The position numbers and the translations under genes were made by a program. Below are positions 44,058 through 61,253 of a stretch of DNA of 64,000 bases, one piece after another. Under the pieces are notes generated by a model that made no database searches, had not been told where the DNA came from, and was given only the letters and a program-made list of their open reading frames with translations. The DNA is from Oryza sativa Japonica Group (taxonomy: Eukaryota; Streptophyta; Magnoliopsida; Poales; Poaceae). The stretch is taken from assembly GCF_034140825.1 (NCBI RefSeq), contig NC_089037.1, positions 33,100,001 through 33,164,000 on the forward strand. The letters are read 5' to 3'. Position 1 is the stretch's first letter. Every line of letters begins with the position of its first letter.

Positions 44058-44364
44058 ATGCTCTTCCGATGTTTTGGTAGTTTGAATAGTAATATTTATG
44101 TTTGGTTTGGATTGAAGTCAATTTATTGGTAATGCTCATGTTAAATTTGACATCAATCTAGAGCATTCTACACTATAATTCACATGTTAGTTTCATATTG
44201 GTAGCAAATCAAATATAACCAATACAATAAAATTCTACCAAAGAATTGGTAGTGCCAAAACTTATCTTAGTTTTGATGCTACCAAATAATTAGTAAGGTA
44301 GTAATTCATAAGTCTATAGTATAAAATACAACTTAAATTAATTTATTTTAAAACGGAAGGAGTA

Positions 44365-44837
44365 GAAGTTGGACTGTTGCATCGGTTACACCATGAGTCA
44401 TTCAGCAAAAGAGAAAACAACCGGAGTACAGACAACCAGAGTACAGCCGTACAGATACGAGCCAATCCACATCCCCTGCCCCATAGAGAAAACAACTTAA
44501 TCTATGCACTAGTGAGAAATATGTAGCAAAACATATATTTGTGTAGATATGAAACAAGCTTGTGAGAGATGCAGCCTAGCTAAATGAAACGGTTGTAGAG
44601 ATCCAGCTATGGTAAGGTATGCAGTATAAACAATTTAACTTATAGCTAGTGATAGGTAAGATAGAAAAGGGAAAGTAGGACTATCCTACATGAACCAAAT
44701 GGAATGTCTTTTGTGTGTTCGCGAAAGAAAAATGGTTGGAAAAAACACTGACACTTAATCTACAACTATATAACTACAATATGGTAATGTAAGCGTTATC
44801 AAAGTTTGGGTACCTCTTCTTTTTCCCCTCACATGTA
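44365..44837. other. AT-rich spacer
   Basis: No gene or recognisable repeat seen. Confidence 0.4.
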
Positions 44838-45660
44838 GGGTTTATTCGGATTAGAGGATCTTCATAGGATTTTTGGAGGAATACTGTGCATAGGAATTTT
44901 TTCCTTTCCTGTCATTCAGATCATGAAAATTGGTTATAGGAAATCCAAATGAAAGTTTCCTTTGATGTTGAGTTCACAAGAAAAGTACATGAAAAATACA
45001 TCCACCTTGAGCTCTTTTTTTTCTTCCTGCATGCAAATCCTATCCTTGAGCTCTTTTTTTTTCTTCCTGCATGCAAATCCTAGACAATCAATTTCCTGTG
45101 ATCTGAATGTTCTCAACTTTGTATTCCTTTGATTTTTATTTCTCTATTTCACACTTAGATTCCTTTCCTATTCTTCTTCCTGCATGCAATCCTAGGCAAT
45201 CAATTTCCTGTGATCTGAATGTTCTCAACTTTGTATTCCTTTGATTTTCATTTCTCTGTTTAACACTTAGATTCATTTCCTATTCTTCTTCCTGCATGCA
45301 ATTCTAGGCACTCAATTTCCTGTGATCTGAATGTTCTCAACTTTGTATTCCTTTGATTTTCATTTCTCTATTTCACACTTAAATTCCTTTCCTATTCCTA
45401 TTCCTTTACTTTTCCTATCCTATAATCCGAACAAGCCCGTACTGTCTTTGGCTGAAAACGGATTGGTCTATTCCTATACTTTTCCTATCCTATAATCCGA
45501 ACAAGCCCATATTGTCTTTGGCTGAAAACGGATTGGTCTAGCATCCCTAAGTTTTTTTTAAAAAAATTCTCTGTTTCACACTTAGATTCCTATACTTTTC
45601 CTATCCTATAATCCGAACAAAGCCCGTATCCTATAATCCGAACAAAGCCTGTACTGTCTT
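44838..45660. mobile_element. MITE expanded by internal tandem repeats
   Basis: It begins GGGTTTATTCGGATTAGAGGAT. The complementary end CTATAATCCGAACAAGCCC is reached at 45438, flanked by GTA at 44835-44837 and 45439-45441. Inside, a unit of about 113 bp beginning TGCATGCAA is present three times (about 45068, 45180, 45293), and a 42-bp unit (CCTTGAGCTC...) twice at about 45003-45080. The right terminus is itself repeated at about 45500 and 45620-45650, so the array extends past the first end. Non-coding. Confidence 0.6.
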
Positions 45661-45669
45661 TGGCTAAAG

Positions 45670-45774
45670 AATATTAGGGAAAGATCTAATATCAAATAAT
45701 TAGAAGGGGTGAGGCTTCGAACCCAAGTCGTCTAGCCCACCATCTTATGGAACTAGCCGAAAGACCCCAGGGTG
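45670..45774 (-). mobile_element. Short tRNA-derived SINE copy
   Basis: About 105 bp. On the minus strand it reads GGCTAGTTCCATAAGATGG, then GGGCTAGACGACTTGGGTTC with a B-box GGGTTCGAAGCC, then TTGATATTAG. The same sequence recurs at 57364-57465, which proves it is a dispersed repeat. The internal A/B-box layout marks it as a tRNA-derived SINE. Confidence 0.6.
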
Positions 45775-46412
45775 TTTCTCTAGCATCCCGAAGTTTGATT
45801 TTCAGGTAAATTTTAGTTAAACATTTTATTTGTCCTTAGTAATTATTACTCTCTCCATAGGCACACATGTAAAGAATTCAATATTTGATCAATAATTATT
45901 TTATTATAAATTAAATTTTATTTGGTGAAAATAACATTATTAAATTAACATTTAAGTTTTCTTTCTGTTGCTATAAACAATATAGGGTATGAAAAATTTA
46001 AAGTTAAGATTATAATCTATAACAGAACAAGGCTATAACAGTAAAATAAATATCAACTTTAGATTATAATGATGATTAATAATTATTTTGTACATAGCCT
46101 AAGCTAACCACTAAATTTGATTGACACTAACGGCTTTGTGCTTTCAGTAATAGACGATGTACCCGTTAAAAGCGAGACGTCTTAGGTGACTTTGTCAATC
46201 TTCAGAATTTGCCGGCCATTTTCAAAGATGCTTATAGTGATAGGGTTTATGTGCGTACGCTCATAACGGTGAGTGTACGTGCGTTATGAGTGTCTGCGTT
46301 GTAATGTGTAGTTAAAAAAAAGTATAAAAGATAATGGGGGAATGATCTTATTCCCATCGGTCAGTTTTCTCCCATTGGCTGGCACTCCGACGACCTTCCG
46401 GGCCACCACCGT
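45775..46412. other. AT-rich spacer upstream of the PGI gene
   Basis: No gene seen. Alternating A/T-rich sequence with no recognisable element ends near the poly-C tract. Confidence 0.4.
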
Positions 46413-46440
46413 CCCCCCCCCCCCCCCCCCCCCCCCCCCC
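46413..46440. repeat. Poly-C tract (28 C)
   Basis: Uninterrupted run of 28 C about 0.5 kb upstream of the PGI start codon. It could form i-motif/G-quadruplex structures and is prone to length errors. Confidence 0.9.
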
Positions 46441-46955
46441 GCCGCCGTTTCGTCGCCGCCGGTTTCCGGTCGCCGCCTAGGAGACTAGGTGGACGGTGGA
46501 CCAAGCAACAGTAGTACATCTGTCTGCACTTCTTTTTTTTTGCCACCGCCACCGTCGTCCCCCACCACCATATCAACCGGATATCCCAATTCAGAGGCGC
46601 GGAGCCCTACTATTTTCAGCCCACGGTGACGGAAGACACGGGAAGAAATTGGAAAAAGGAAAAAAAAATCTGAGATATAAAAATTAGTAATTCGCAGGAA
46701 GCGAAGCGCGGATCCGCTTCCTCACCCACCGATCGGCTTCTTCCCCCCACGGTATAATTCCTCGCCCCCACGAATTTATTTTTTGCTCTCTACTGTTTGC
46801 TATCGCATCTGGTTTTTCTGCCGATTTCGTTCGATTCCGCTTTGGTTCTGATTTCCGGTGAAGATGGATGCGTTTTGCGCTGATGATTTGGTTGGTTTCG
46901 TTGATCGTTTGGGTGATTTTTGTTGTTTTTTTTTTGGTTGTTGCAGCTAGCAGCC

Positions 46956-53013
<6,058 letters not shown>

Positions 53014-53264
53014 CACGACACGTTTGGCACGCTATTGTCTTGAGTTAAACAAGATTACTAGAGTCTTCATATCTTGTAATAAGTTTAAGTTCGTTTTGGA
53101 GTTGTTACAGGCTTACAGCCAGTTCTACAGTACTGTAGTTTCGTTGTTTTCCTTTACTCCGACCTCCAGGAAACGAAATGGAAAAGAAAAAAAAAGGAAA
53201 CTGTTGTTGAATAAATAAATCAAGTCGTGTCAGCATGAGGAAGCTGTCATTAAATAAATTAGGT

Positions 53265-53690
53265 GAAACCCCGCGCATTGCTGCGAGAATTTAGTATGAA
53301 GATATACATTAAAACATTATGTAAATTATGTTGGATGATAATTTAATATGTTTGTGTTTGAAAAGCTCTTAAATTATAAAAACTATAAAGATATAGCATG
53401 TTTGCATGATGTTTAAATGTGATGATTGTTAGTGGATGATGATGTGACATCTTTGCATGAAGATATACATTGAAATATTATGTGAATTATGTTGGATGAT
53501 AATTTAACATGTTTGTATTTGAAAAGCTCTTAAATTATAAACACTATAAAGATATAGCATGTTTGCATGATGTTTAAATGTAATGATTGTTAGTGGATGA
53601 TGATGTGACATCTTGTTAATTAGTGGATGATGATGTGGCATCTTGTTAGTGGATGATGATGTAGCATCTTTGTATGTTAAGTTTAAGGAG
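53265..53690. repeat. Tandemly duplicated AT-rich repeat downstream of PGI
   Basis: A unit of roughly 180 bp (beginning GCATGAAGATATACATT / GTATGAAGATATACATT) is present twice, about 53292-53458 and 53453-53620. It is followed by two further short copies of TTAGTGGATGATGATGTGGCATCTT. It starts beside ACCCCGCGCATTGCTGCG, a motif that recurs at the edges of dispersed repeats in cereals. Type not assigned; non-coding. Confidence 0.6.
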
Positions 53691-53992
53691 TTCGTAGAGG
53701 ATAACTTTTATAGTAAGATAGGATACTACTACTGTTTGGCTTGAAAAGCTGTTTGTGTGTTTACACATTTTGGTTGGGAGAAATTTTACAGTTTTGGAGA
53801 GTAACCAAATTTTAAACTGGTACCTTCTCGATGACCGTATTATCTGTGTATGCTGCCACTTACACTTATTTTGCTACTGCTATATTCAGGCGAATGTCTC
53901 GAGAATTTGACAATCACACACTGTCAGTCATTTGAACAACCTGAAACAAAATTCAGTTCTGTATTCTGTTAGCCCTTCACTAGGGCTGAGTT

Positions 53993-54130
53993 TAGTTCTA
54001 AAATTTTTCTTCAAACTTTCAACTTTTCCATCACATCAAAATTTTACTACACACACAAACTTCTAACTTTTCTGTCACATCGTTCTAATTTCTACCAAAC
54101 TTTTAATTTTGACGTGAACTAAACACACCC
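53993..54130. mobile_element. Short MITE with GGGYTGNGTTTAGTTC ends
   Basis: 138 bp, start GGGCTGAGTTTAGTTC and complement of the end GGGTGTGTTTAGTTCA, flanked by TA on both sides. This is a very common type of rice element (TTTAGTTC...GAACTAAA). It lies between the convergent PGI and PERK genes. Confidence 0.7.
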
Positions 54131-54323
54131 TAGATTTTGTTTCTCATTCAAAATCTGCAAGCAGATTTATCGATTCTTTCATTTAATGGAACAATCAAAC
54201 CATTTCCTCCTCTTTCTATATCCAACAATATTTCCAATAAAAATTGGGCACACTTTGTGTTAGTTGACTTCCCACACCACACATGGCCACCCCAAGTGAT
54301 ACCCAGCAACTCAGAAGCTGCTG

Positions 54324-56371
54324 CTACCTGCTCACCCGGTGCGGAGGCTGCTTCCACTCCGCGCTCATCTCGCCGGAGAAAGACACATCGTCTCGCCGGC
54401 CGGACTCCAGCCTCGCCGCCGTCGCCTCCTGAATGATCCGGTCCATGTCGAACGTGTACGACCCGGAAGCCTCGCTGATGCTGCCCCCGGTCTCCGCCGT
54501 GCCGAACACCATGCTCTGCCCCGGCCGCATCCCCTCGTTCAGGTCCTCCAGCGACATGTCCCCCTCCAGCGCCCTCACGATCTGCACCGATTTTCATCTC
54601 CGGTGAGCCCTGCACGGCTGGCGGCGGCGCCGCCGGCGCCGGAGACGATGGTCATGACACATGGCATTGACATACCTGGCTCATCTTGGGGCGCTTCTTC
54701 GCCGAGTGGCGGACGGACGCGGCGGCGCTGGCGACGACGCGCGCCATCTCCACCGCGTCGTAGCTGCCCTCCAGCCTCGGGTCGGCGACGCCGCCGTAGT
54801 CGCCGTCGGCCAGCGCGCGCGCCATGGCCGGCCGCGCCCACTCGACGAGGCTGTCGTCCTCCATGAAGGAGGCGGGCCAGGGGTGGTCGGCGGCGCCGGC
54901 GTCGATGGGCCGCCGCCCCGTCACGAGCTCCAGCAGCATCACGCCGTAGGAGAACACGTCCGACTTCTCCGTCAGCTTCCCGCTCGACGCGTACTCCGGC
55001 GCCAGGTACCCGAACGTCCCCATCACGCGCGTCGACACGTGCGTGTTGTTGTCTGACGTCAGCTTCGCCAGCCCGAAATCCGCCACCTGAAATGACACAA
55101 ACCATCAGATAATCGGATGCCGCAATTTGAAATGCAGCAATTTTTTTTTAAAAGAAAGGAAAATCTGCAGCAATTTGAAATGTTACCTTTGCTTCGAAGT
55201 TGTTGTCGAGGAGGATGTTGGCGGATTTGATGTCGCGGTGGATGATCCGAGGATGGCCTTCATGGTCAAAATGGCAAATGCAATTTCAATTCAGATATGA
55301 AAAATCGTAGACATTTTTAAACATCAAATTTATTGGAGCAATGGTGCTCACAGTCTTCGTGTAGGTAGGCGAGCCCCTTCGCCGACCCGAGCGCAATGCG
55401 CAGCCTCGTCGGCCATGGCATCACCGGCAAGCCTTTCCCTGAACCAACAAGAATTGGATGTTTCTTGATCTTGCGGCGAGGTGAGGGAGGCAGCAATGGC
55501 GTGGTAAGCTAGAGTGATCGAGTGACTGACCATGGAGGTGGAACTCGAGGGTCTTGTTTGGGACGAACTCGTAGACGAGCACGCGGCGCGCGCCGGCGAT
55601 GCAGTAGCCGACGAGGGAGACGAGGTGGCGGTGGTGCACCCGGCTGATGATGTCCACCTCGGCCTGGAACTCGCGCTCCCCCTGGCCGCTGCCGGACTTG
55701 AGCTGCTTCACGGCCACCGCCTTGCCGCCGGCGAGCACCCCCTTGTGCACGTACCCGAACCCGCCCTGCCCGACCAGGTTCTCCTCCGCGAAGCCCCCCG
55801 TCGCCGCCGCGAGCTGCTCGTAGGTGAACGTCCCCTTGCTCATCCCCGCCGCGTCGCTCGTCGACGGCGCCGCGCGGGGCTCGGCCAGCCATGGCGGCGG
55901 TGGCGGCGGCTTCGGCCCGCTGGTGTCGCGGCCGCCGCCGCCTTTGGATCCCGAGGTGTCCGCGTCGAAATGCGTGACGGGGTTGTGAGGCTTCTTCTTC
56001 CTCTTCCTCCTCGGCGCCGTCTTCCTCGAGCAGCAGAGGCAGGCGGCGACGAGGAGCACGAGGAGCGCGGCGGCCCCGACGGCGGCGAAGACGATCTCGA
56101 CCATGGCGTTGTACCCGCCGCGGCGCGCGGAGGCGAGCGCCGACCTGGCGACGTCCTCCGAGCCGGAGCCGCCACCGGAGGAGCGAGACGGCGGGGAGGG
56201 GACCCTGGCCGGCGACGGCGGGGGTGCGCCGCCGCCGCCGCCATGTGGATTCGACGGCGCCGGTGGAGGCGAGACGGATGGCGCCGGGGAGGAGGACGAG
56301 GACGAATTGGTGGGCGACGGCGAAGCGGCCATAAGAGGAGGGCTGCTCTTCGGCGGCGGGACGATCGACAT
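54324..56371 (-). CDS. Proline-rich extensin-like receptor kinase (PERK type)
   Basis: Five exons: 56371-55531, 55438-55352, 55257-55187, 55086-54676 and 54581-54324. They encode 555 residues. A Ser/Pro-rich outer part ([20 protein letters not shown]) is followed by one transmembrane helix (about 93-117, [21 protein letters not shown]) and a basic stop-transfer patch RRKRKKKP. The cytosolic kinase has all key motifs: [12 protein letters not shown] (P-loop), AVKQLKS (VAVK lysine), [13 protein letters not shown] (catalytic loop HRD), VADFGLAKL (DFG) and GYLAPEYA. The exon after HRD matches the usual PERK structure. PERKs sit in the plasma membrane with the extracellular part in contact with the wall and signal wall state. 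There is no signal peptide, as is normal for PERKs. The start at 56371 is chosen because the upstream open frame crosses a G20 tract and a non-PERK sequence. The outer domain is short for the family. Confidence 0.92.
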
Positions 56372-56544
56372 GGCCGCGCGATCACAAATCCGTCTCGCCG
56401 GGCGTCGATATCGTGCTCCGCCGCACCGCCATAGGCTCACCGGCGAGGAGGAGGAGGAGGAAGGGAGGGGTAGGTACTCAGGCGGCCGCGTTGCTGGGTG
56501 GCGGTGGCGGCGCGCGGCGCTGTCGTTTCCATGCGGCCGCCATT

Positions 56545-56564
56545 GGGGGGGGGGGGGGGGGGGG
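56545..56564. repeat. Poly-G tract (20 G)
   Basis: Uninterrupted run of 20 G about 175 bp upstream of the PERK start codon, in its leader or promoter. Poly-C on the sense strand of the gene. Confidence 0.9.
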
Positions 56565-56776
56565 AGTGTCTCTGGTTGGTGTTTGGTTACCTCATCCGCA
56601 CTGATCAGCCCGTGACTTTGACTTGTGAGGCTGCCATCGCAGGAATGCCACCGTGGACATCCCAATACCTCTCCCTCCGTAAATCGTACTACTAGTGGAG
56701 TATCTCGCATGCCATGGCGTAAATATTTCGCACGTGATGGAATGCTCAGCCTCAGCTCCATGCTTGTTACTTACTA

Positions 56777-57119
56777 CTCTCTCCATCATAGTTATATTTT
56801 ATCTTGGCACACAGAACAAGAATAAGTAATTCTACTTATCATCCATTTAAACATACTACTAGTCATTCCTCGTAAACAAGCGATTCATTGATATTTATCA
56901 TCCATTTAAACATACTACTAGTCATTCCTCGTAAACAAGCGATTCATTGATATTTACGTTTCTTGATACCTATGTAGCCAATCTTGTGTGGAAGAATGGA
57001 AAGTTATGCATTAAATCCGAGAAAGTCATTAAGATGATAGGTTGTTGAAGTGAAATATGCCTATCAAAAATAAAATTTTCAGATTTGAAAATATGACTAT
57101 CAAAAGTAGATGGAGGGAG
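56777..57119. mobile_element. Stowaway-like MITE with internal tandem duplication
   Basis: Start CTCTCTCCATCATAGTTATA and complement of the end ...GTAGATGGAGGGAG, with TA on both sides. Inside, a 58-59-bp unit (TATCATCCATTTAAACATAC...) is duplicated in tandem with no visible differences at about 56838-56954, indicating a recent event. Confidence 0.65.
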
Positions 57120-57363
57120 TAACTTTTTTTTAGGTTGTTTTCAATATTTTTAATGAAAATATTAGGAGCTCTCTAGGATTGTTTTTAAATACTTCTTTCT
57201 ATTAATGAAAATTAGGAGAAGATCAAGATTACTTACTATTTTGTTAGAGAAACTAGAGGATTGCCCCCGCGCAGTTTCTCTTAGCTCCTATTTTTTGAGA
57301 CTTTAGATTTAAAAAGACGCAAATATTAAGGAATAACCTAACTTTGAATTTAAAAAGATGCGA

Positions 57364-57465
57364 ATATTAGGGAAAGACCTAATATCAAATAATTAAAAGG
57401 GGTAAGACTTCGAACCCATATCGTCTAGCCCACCACCTTGTGGAGCTAACCAAAAGACCCGTGGC
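57364..57465 (-). mobile_element. Short tRNA-derived SINE copy
   Basis: Same family as 45670-45774: minus strand GGTTAGCTCCACAAGGTGG, GGGCTAGACGATATGGGTTC, then the B-box region GGGTTCGAAGTC and TTGATATTAG. The plus strand just left of it has a duplicated [20 protein letters not shown] (about 57308 and 57350), which may be part of its integration history. Confidence 0.55.
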
Positions 57466-58639
57466 CGGAAAACCACCTTGTGGATTTCATGTATAACTCT
57501 TAAATTATATTTCTATAATCCTTGGATTTTATATACAACTCTTAGTTTCTATTCCTATAATACCGAGATTTCATATACAACTCTCAATTTATATTTCTAT
57601 AAATATAATTGTATTTTATACAACTATATCAATCAATTTATACCGTTATAATCTCAAATTACAATAGTTCAATGGTTAAGACCTTTTTTTATTTTTCCCC
57701 AATTAATGTGGAATTTATAGCCTCCACAAAAACATGGTGCGTGCTATATTAATAATACAATAGATAAGTTAATTTTAAAAGAAGTTAGGTGTATGACTTT
57801 CTACTTAAAGTACGGTGTATGACTTTCTACGGATATGTGTTTTTTACATTAATGGACGTTTTGCGGTTGTGTTTTTATCTTTCTTTTTTCTGTTCATTAT
57901 AAGGTTAAAAAAATTACCTCCATCCCATGAAAAATAATTTTTTAGGATATTAAGGACATATATTAGGAGGATAGACAAATAACCACAATAACTTTATTTA
58001 ATGAAAACAATACATGCACACATTTCATATATAAACTTAATTAAAAGGAAGGTTGAGACAACGTATTAGAGATGAGATGGAAGAAAGGGAAATTACAAGG
58101 AAACATATTTAATGTAATCAATTTGCCAGGTGCTACATTAATAAAAATACAATTTTTATGAGATAAAGATTCAAAGGTAGAAATTAACTTTTAGGACGAA
58201 GGAAGGTAGAAATTTAACTTTTATAGGACGGTAGTACTTTATATTGTTGATATCACGATAAAGTCAATCACCCTGATTTGATACTAAGTTATAACATCAC
58301 GGTATCTACATTTGAAACAATTAAGAAGCCCCTGATTTGATCGAGGAAAGACTCACACCATCGTAAGCGCATGAAAAAAAAATTGAATATGCATTTTGCT
58401 ATTAGCACAAGTAATAAAGCATATACGGAAAGATGAACCATATATAATCGTAAATCTGATGATCCAATTCCTTAACGACGAGACAATACTACCGAATACA
58501 AAATCATAATCATAAACATAATAGTTCAAAACTTCAAATCGACTACTGATATGAAAGTGCTGAAATCCAATTATCCAAACTAATTAAATAACTGCCAATA
58601 GTAATACGATTGTTTCGATCGAGCCAATAACTAGCTAGA
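57466..58639. other. AT-rich spacer with a worn Stowaway-like element
   Basis: No gene seen. CTCCATCCCATGAAAAATAA near 57917 and the roughly complementary AAAATTAACTTTTAGGACGAAGG near 58190 resemble ends of an old Stowaway element with TA flanks. The remainder is plain AT-rich sequence. Confidence 0.35.
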
Positions 58640-59067
58640 CTAGTAGAAATACGAAGCAAGAAGAAACGAGTAGAGGATCATGCACGAGGAGGAGAACAGG
58701 TAGGCTATGGCGAAGTCCGCCATGTCCGCCGCGCTCGGCTCCGAGCCACGCCGTCGCTCCGTGGCCACCTTGGTTCGAGCTTCTGCGGCGGCGTTGGTGG
58801 TAGCAGGCGGCGGCTGGGTGCGAGCCTCGAGGGCGGCGGACTGCCCCGAGCCATGGCGGCGATCGGCCGGCGGCGGCTGGGATGGAGCTTCTGCGGCGGT
58901 GGCGGCTTTGATGGTGGCGTGGAACGCCTCGGCGCGCCTGCGAGCTTCGTAGGCGGCATGGTGTGATGCTTCTTCCTCCTCCCCGACCTCCCGAATCACC
59001 ATGCACCTGCTACCGCCGCCGTGCGCCGTGTCCTTCTTCCCGCCGGAGTCGCTCGCCGTTGCTTTCA

Positions 59068-59101
<34 letters not shown>

Positions 59102-60577
59102 AGCAGCTGCTGCAGTAAGCACATGGACAGGCTCGTCGTTGATCACCACCACGGACTTGTCGACTTCGCCGGACGTTCTTGCATCGAGCGGCGGCGGAGA
59201 AGTCGCCGCCGGTGAAACCATCACTGCGGGGGGAGTCGGTGGCGCGTCGCCAGATTTGCTCTTGTGCTCGTCGATGACCGGTCTGTACCTCCAGGGCAGT
59301 CTCGGCGCCCGGGAGGTCCTTCGTCGCGGCGGCGGCGGATTAGTAGCCCTCGATGCAGCCACAACTGCAGGAGTAGGAGGCGATCTGATGCTGCTCTCAT
59401 GCTCGCCGTCGACTTCGCTCGTAGTCGGCGGCGGCGGCGGAGCGGCTGATACTGTCGTCAATGGTGGCACTTCAACGACGGAGATGACATCAGCGGCCGC
59501 GCCGCCGTCGTCGACATGCGACCTGGCCGTGTGGTCGACCACGTCGGTGACATCAACGACGGCGATGCCATCGTCGGTGCTCGTGCTGCCGTCGTCGACG
59601 TGCGCCGTGGCCGTGTGGTCGACCACGTCAGTGACTTCAACGACGGCGATGCCATCGTCAGTGCTCGCGCTGCCGTCGTCGACATCGGCCGTGTGCTCGG
59701 CCACGTCGGTGACTTCAACGACGGAGTTGTCATCAGTAGCCGCGCCGCCGTCGTCGACATGCGCCATGTCCGCGTTGTCGACCACGTCGGTGACTTCAAC
59801 GACGGAGATGTCATCAGTGGTCGCGCCGCCGCCATCGACATCCGCCGTGTGCTCGCCCACGTCGGTGACATCAACGACGGAGTCGTCATCAGTAGTCGCG
59901 CCGCCGTCGTCAACATGCGCCATGTCCGTGTTGTCGACCACGTCTGTGACTTCAACGACGGAGTTGTCATCAGTGGTCGCGCCGCCATCGTCTACATCCG
60001 CCGATTGCTCGGCCACGTCGGTGACATCAACGACGGAGATGTCATCGGTAGTCGCGCCGCCGCCGTCGACGTCCGCCGTGTGCTCGACCACGTCGCCGTC
60101 GCAGATCACAACGCCGGCGTTACCGATCTCGCAGCTGGTGTCCTCTTGGCTCGCGGCGTCGATGGAGCGCTCAGTTGTTGCCTCGATCTCCGAAGCTGCC
60201 GGCCTCTGCTTGATCTCATCCCCTCCTCCGATCGAGAGCGCCTCGCCATAGGAGTACCTAACCTCCTTCACGAACTTCGGAGGCGCTGGTGGCGCCGCCG
60301 CCGCCGCCGCCGCCACGACGGCTCCTAGAGGCCCGTCATAGAATAGCGGCGGTGGCGGCGCGCCGCCATCGACGCCGCCGCCGCCGCCGAAGTGGGAGAC
60401 GAGGGGGCGTGACCTGGCCATGTAGTTGTAGACATCGGAGGCGGCGGTGTCGATATCGTCGGAGGAGGCGGTGCCGTCGCTGTCGTAGCTGCCGTCGAGG
60501 ACCACCGCCGCCGTGTTGCTCTCGCCGTCGCTGAGGATGACCCACTCGTCCATGGCGGCGGCTGGCCTCTTCGCCAT
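58640..60577 (-). CDS. Unknown acidic repeat protein A with C-terminal membrane tail
   Basis: Intronless, 645 residues from ATG 60577. A second ATG (residue 9) aligns with the start of the neighbouring gene B. I recognise no domain. Visible parts: N-terminal MDEWVILSD (W12), an Asp/Ser-rich stretch, Ala/Pro linkers and KFVKEVRYSYGEA (101-113). Eight tandem repeats of 24-29 residues follow (about 168-370) with core VDDGGATTDDxSVVEVTDVV. Then come a Pro/Thr/Ser-rich part, a run of 16 Ala (encoded by GCN repeats near 59065-59110), a basic/Ala-rich region, and the terminal hydrophobic segment DFAIAYLFSSSCMILYSFLL. The protein ends there, so it looks tail-anchored. The WxxL in an acidic setting is the form of an ATG8-interacting motif. 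Repeats are well kept in frame, which supports a translated gene, but expression is unproven. Confidence 0.75.
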
Positions 60578-61253
60578 CTAGGGTTCGTGCCGGCTCTCTT
60601 TGCTGCTGATGATCAGGAGAACATGTATAAGCCCTTCACGAGTCCTCTCTTGTTACGTTCCTTGATTCTTGCGTTTAGTTAGCGTAAGTTGCGATCTTAT
60701 CTACCAAATCCCCTACAAATCGCGCATTTAAACTTGTGCATAACTCTGATTGGGATGTGGGCCACGTTTGGCTGGGCCCAGTTTCAGTGAGTTGGGTTTT
60801 TACTGGCGCCGTATTGCCTCGTTGATATCACCGTATGTAAACTATTTTTCTTTCTTTTTAAACGTTATTATTAATATAGTAGTATTACATTGCCAATGAT
60901 TCTATTTTTGCTTTTTATAAACTTTCATTGCCAAAATAAGACTAGTAAATATAATGGAATATCAACCCCTGTTTTCATCGATTGAATCTCGACCAAATTT
61001 ATTCCGACTAAACCCAATTGGAGGATTTTGTTCGTACTTACTACATATATACAACTTGAGAAATTTCAAGAAAAAAACAGGCAAATTAGGAGTAACAAAC
61101 ATATACCATCAGTCAATCACGATCGATCATATGATTCATATCATATCGTATATACCATATATAATAAAAGAACATGATAAAATACTATACATTGATATTT
61201 GCAGTACTAAACCACAAACTTTATTAGCATCACTCCCTAATAAATCCCTAATT
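60578..61253. other. Spacer between acidic-repeat genes A and B
   Basis: The 5' leader and promoter of gene A occupy the first few hundred bases. The rest is AT-rich and should hold the 3' end of gene B. No other gene seen. Confidence 0.5.

Larger units (their letters stand above)
43344..44362. mobile_element. Stowaway-type element with nested SINE-like insertion
   Basis: Left end CTTCCTCCGTCCCATAATAAG and right end complement of ...TTTTAAAACGGAAGGAG are flanked by TA (43342-43343 and 44363-44364). Without the nested sequence it is about 360 bp. It also holds a second inverted pair CTACCAAAACAT / ATGTTTTGGTAG that surrounds the nested insertion, which suggests yet another MITE inside. Confidence 0.6.

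Noticed and set aside
55421-56761. Longer PERK protein starting at ATG 56761
   Set aside because: The extension crosses a G20 tract and has no PERK-like sequence; PERKs normally start just before the Pro/Ser-rich part, as at 56371.
59001-60251. 416-codon open frame on the plus strand opposite gene A
   Set aside because: It is the shadow of the minus-strand repeat array; its Thr/Ser repeats are the complement of the Asp/Val repeats. The minus frame has the start motif and membrane tail.
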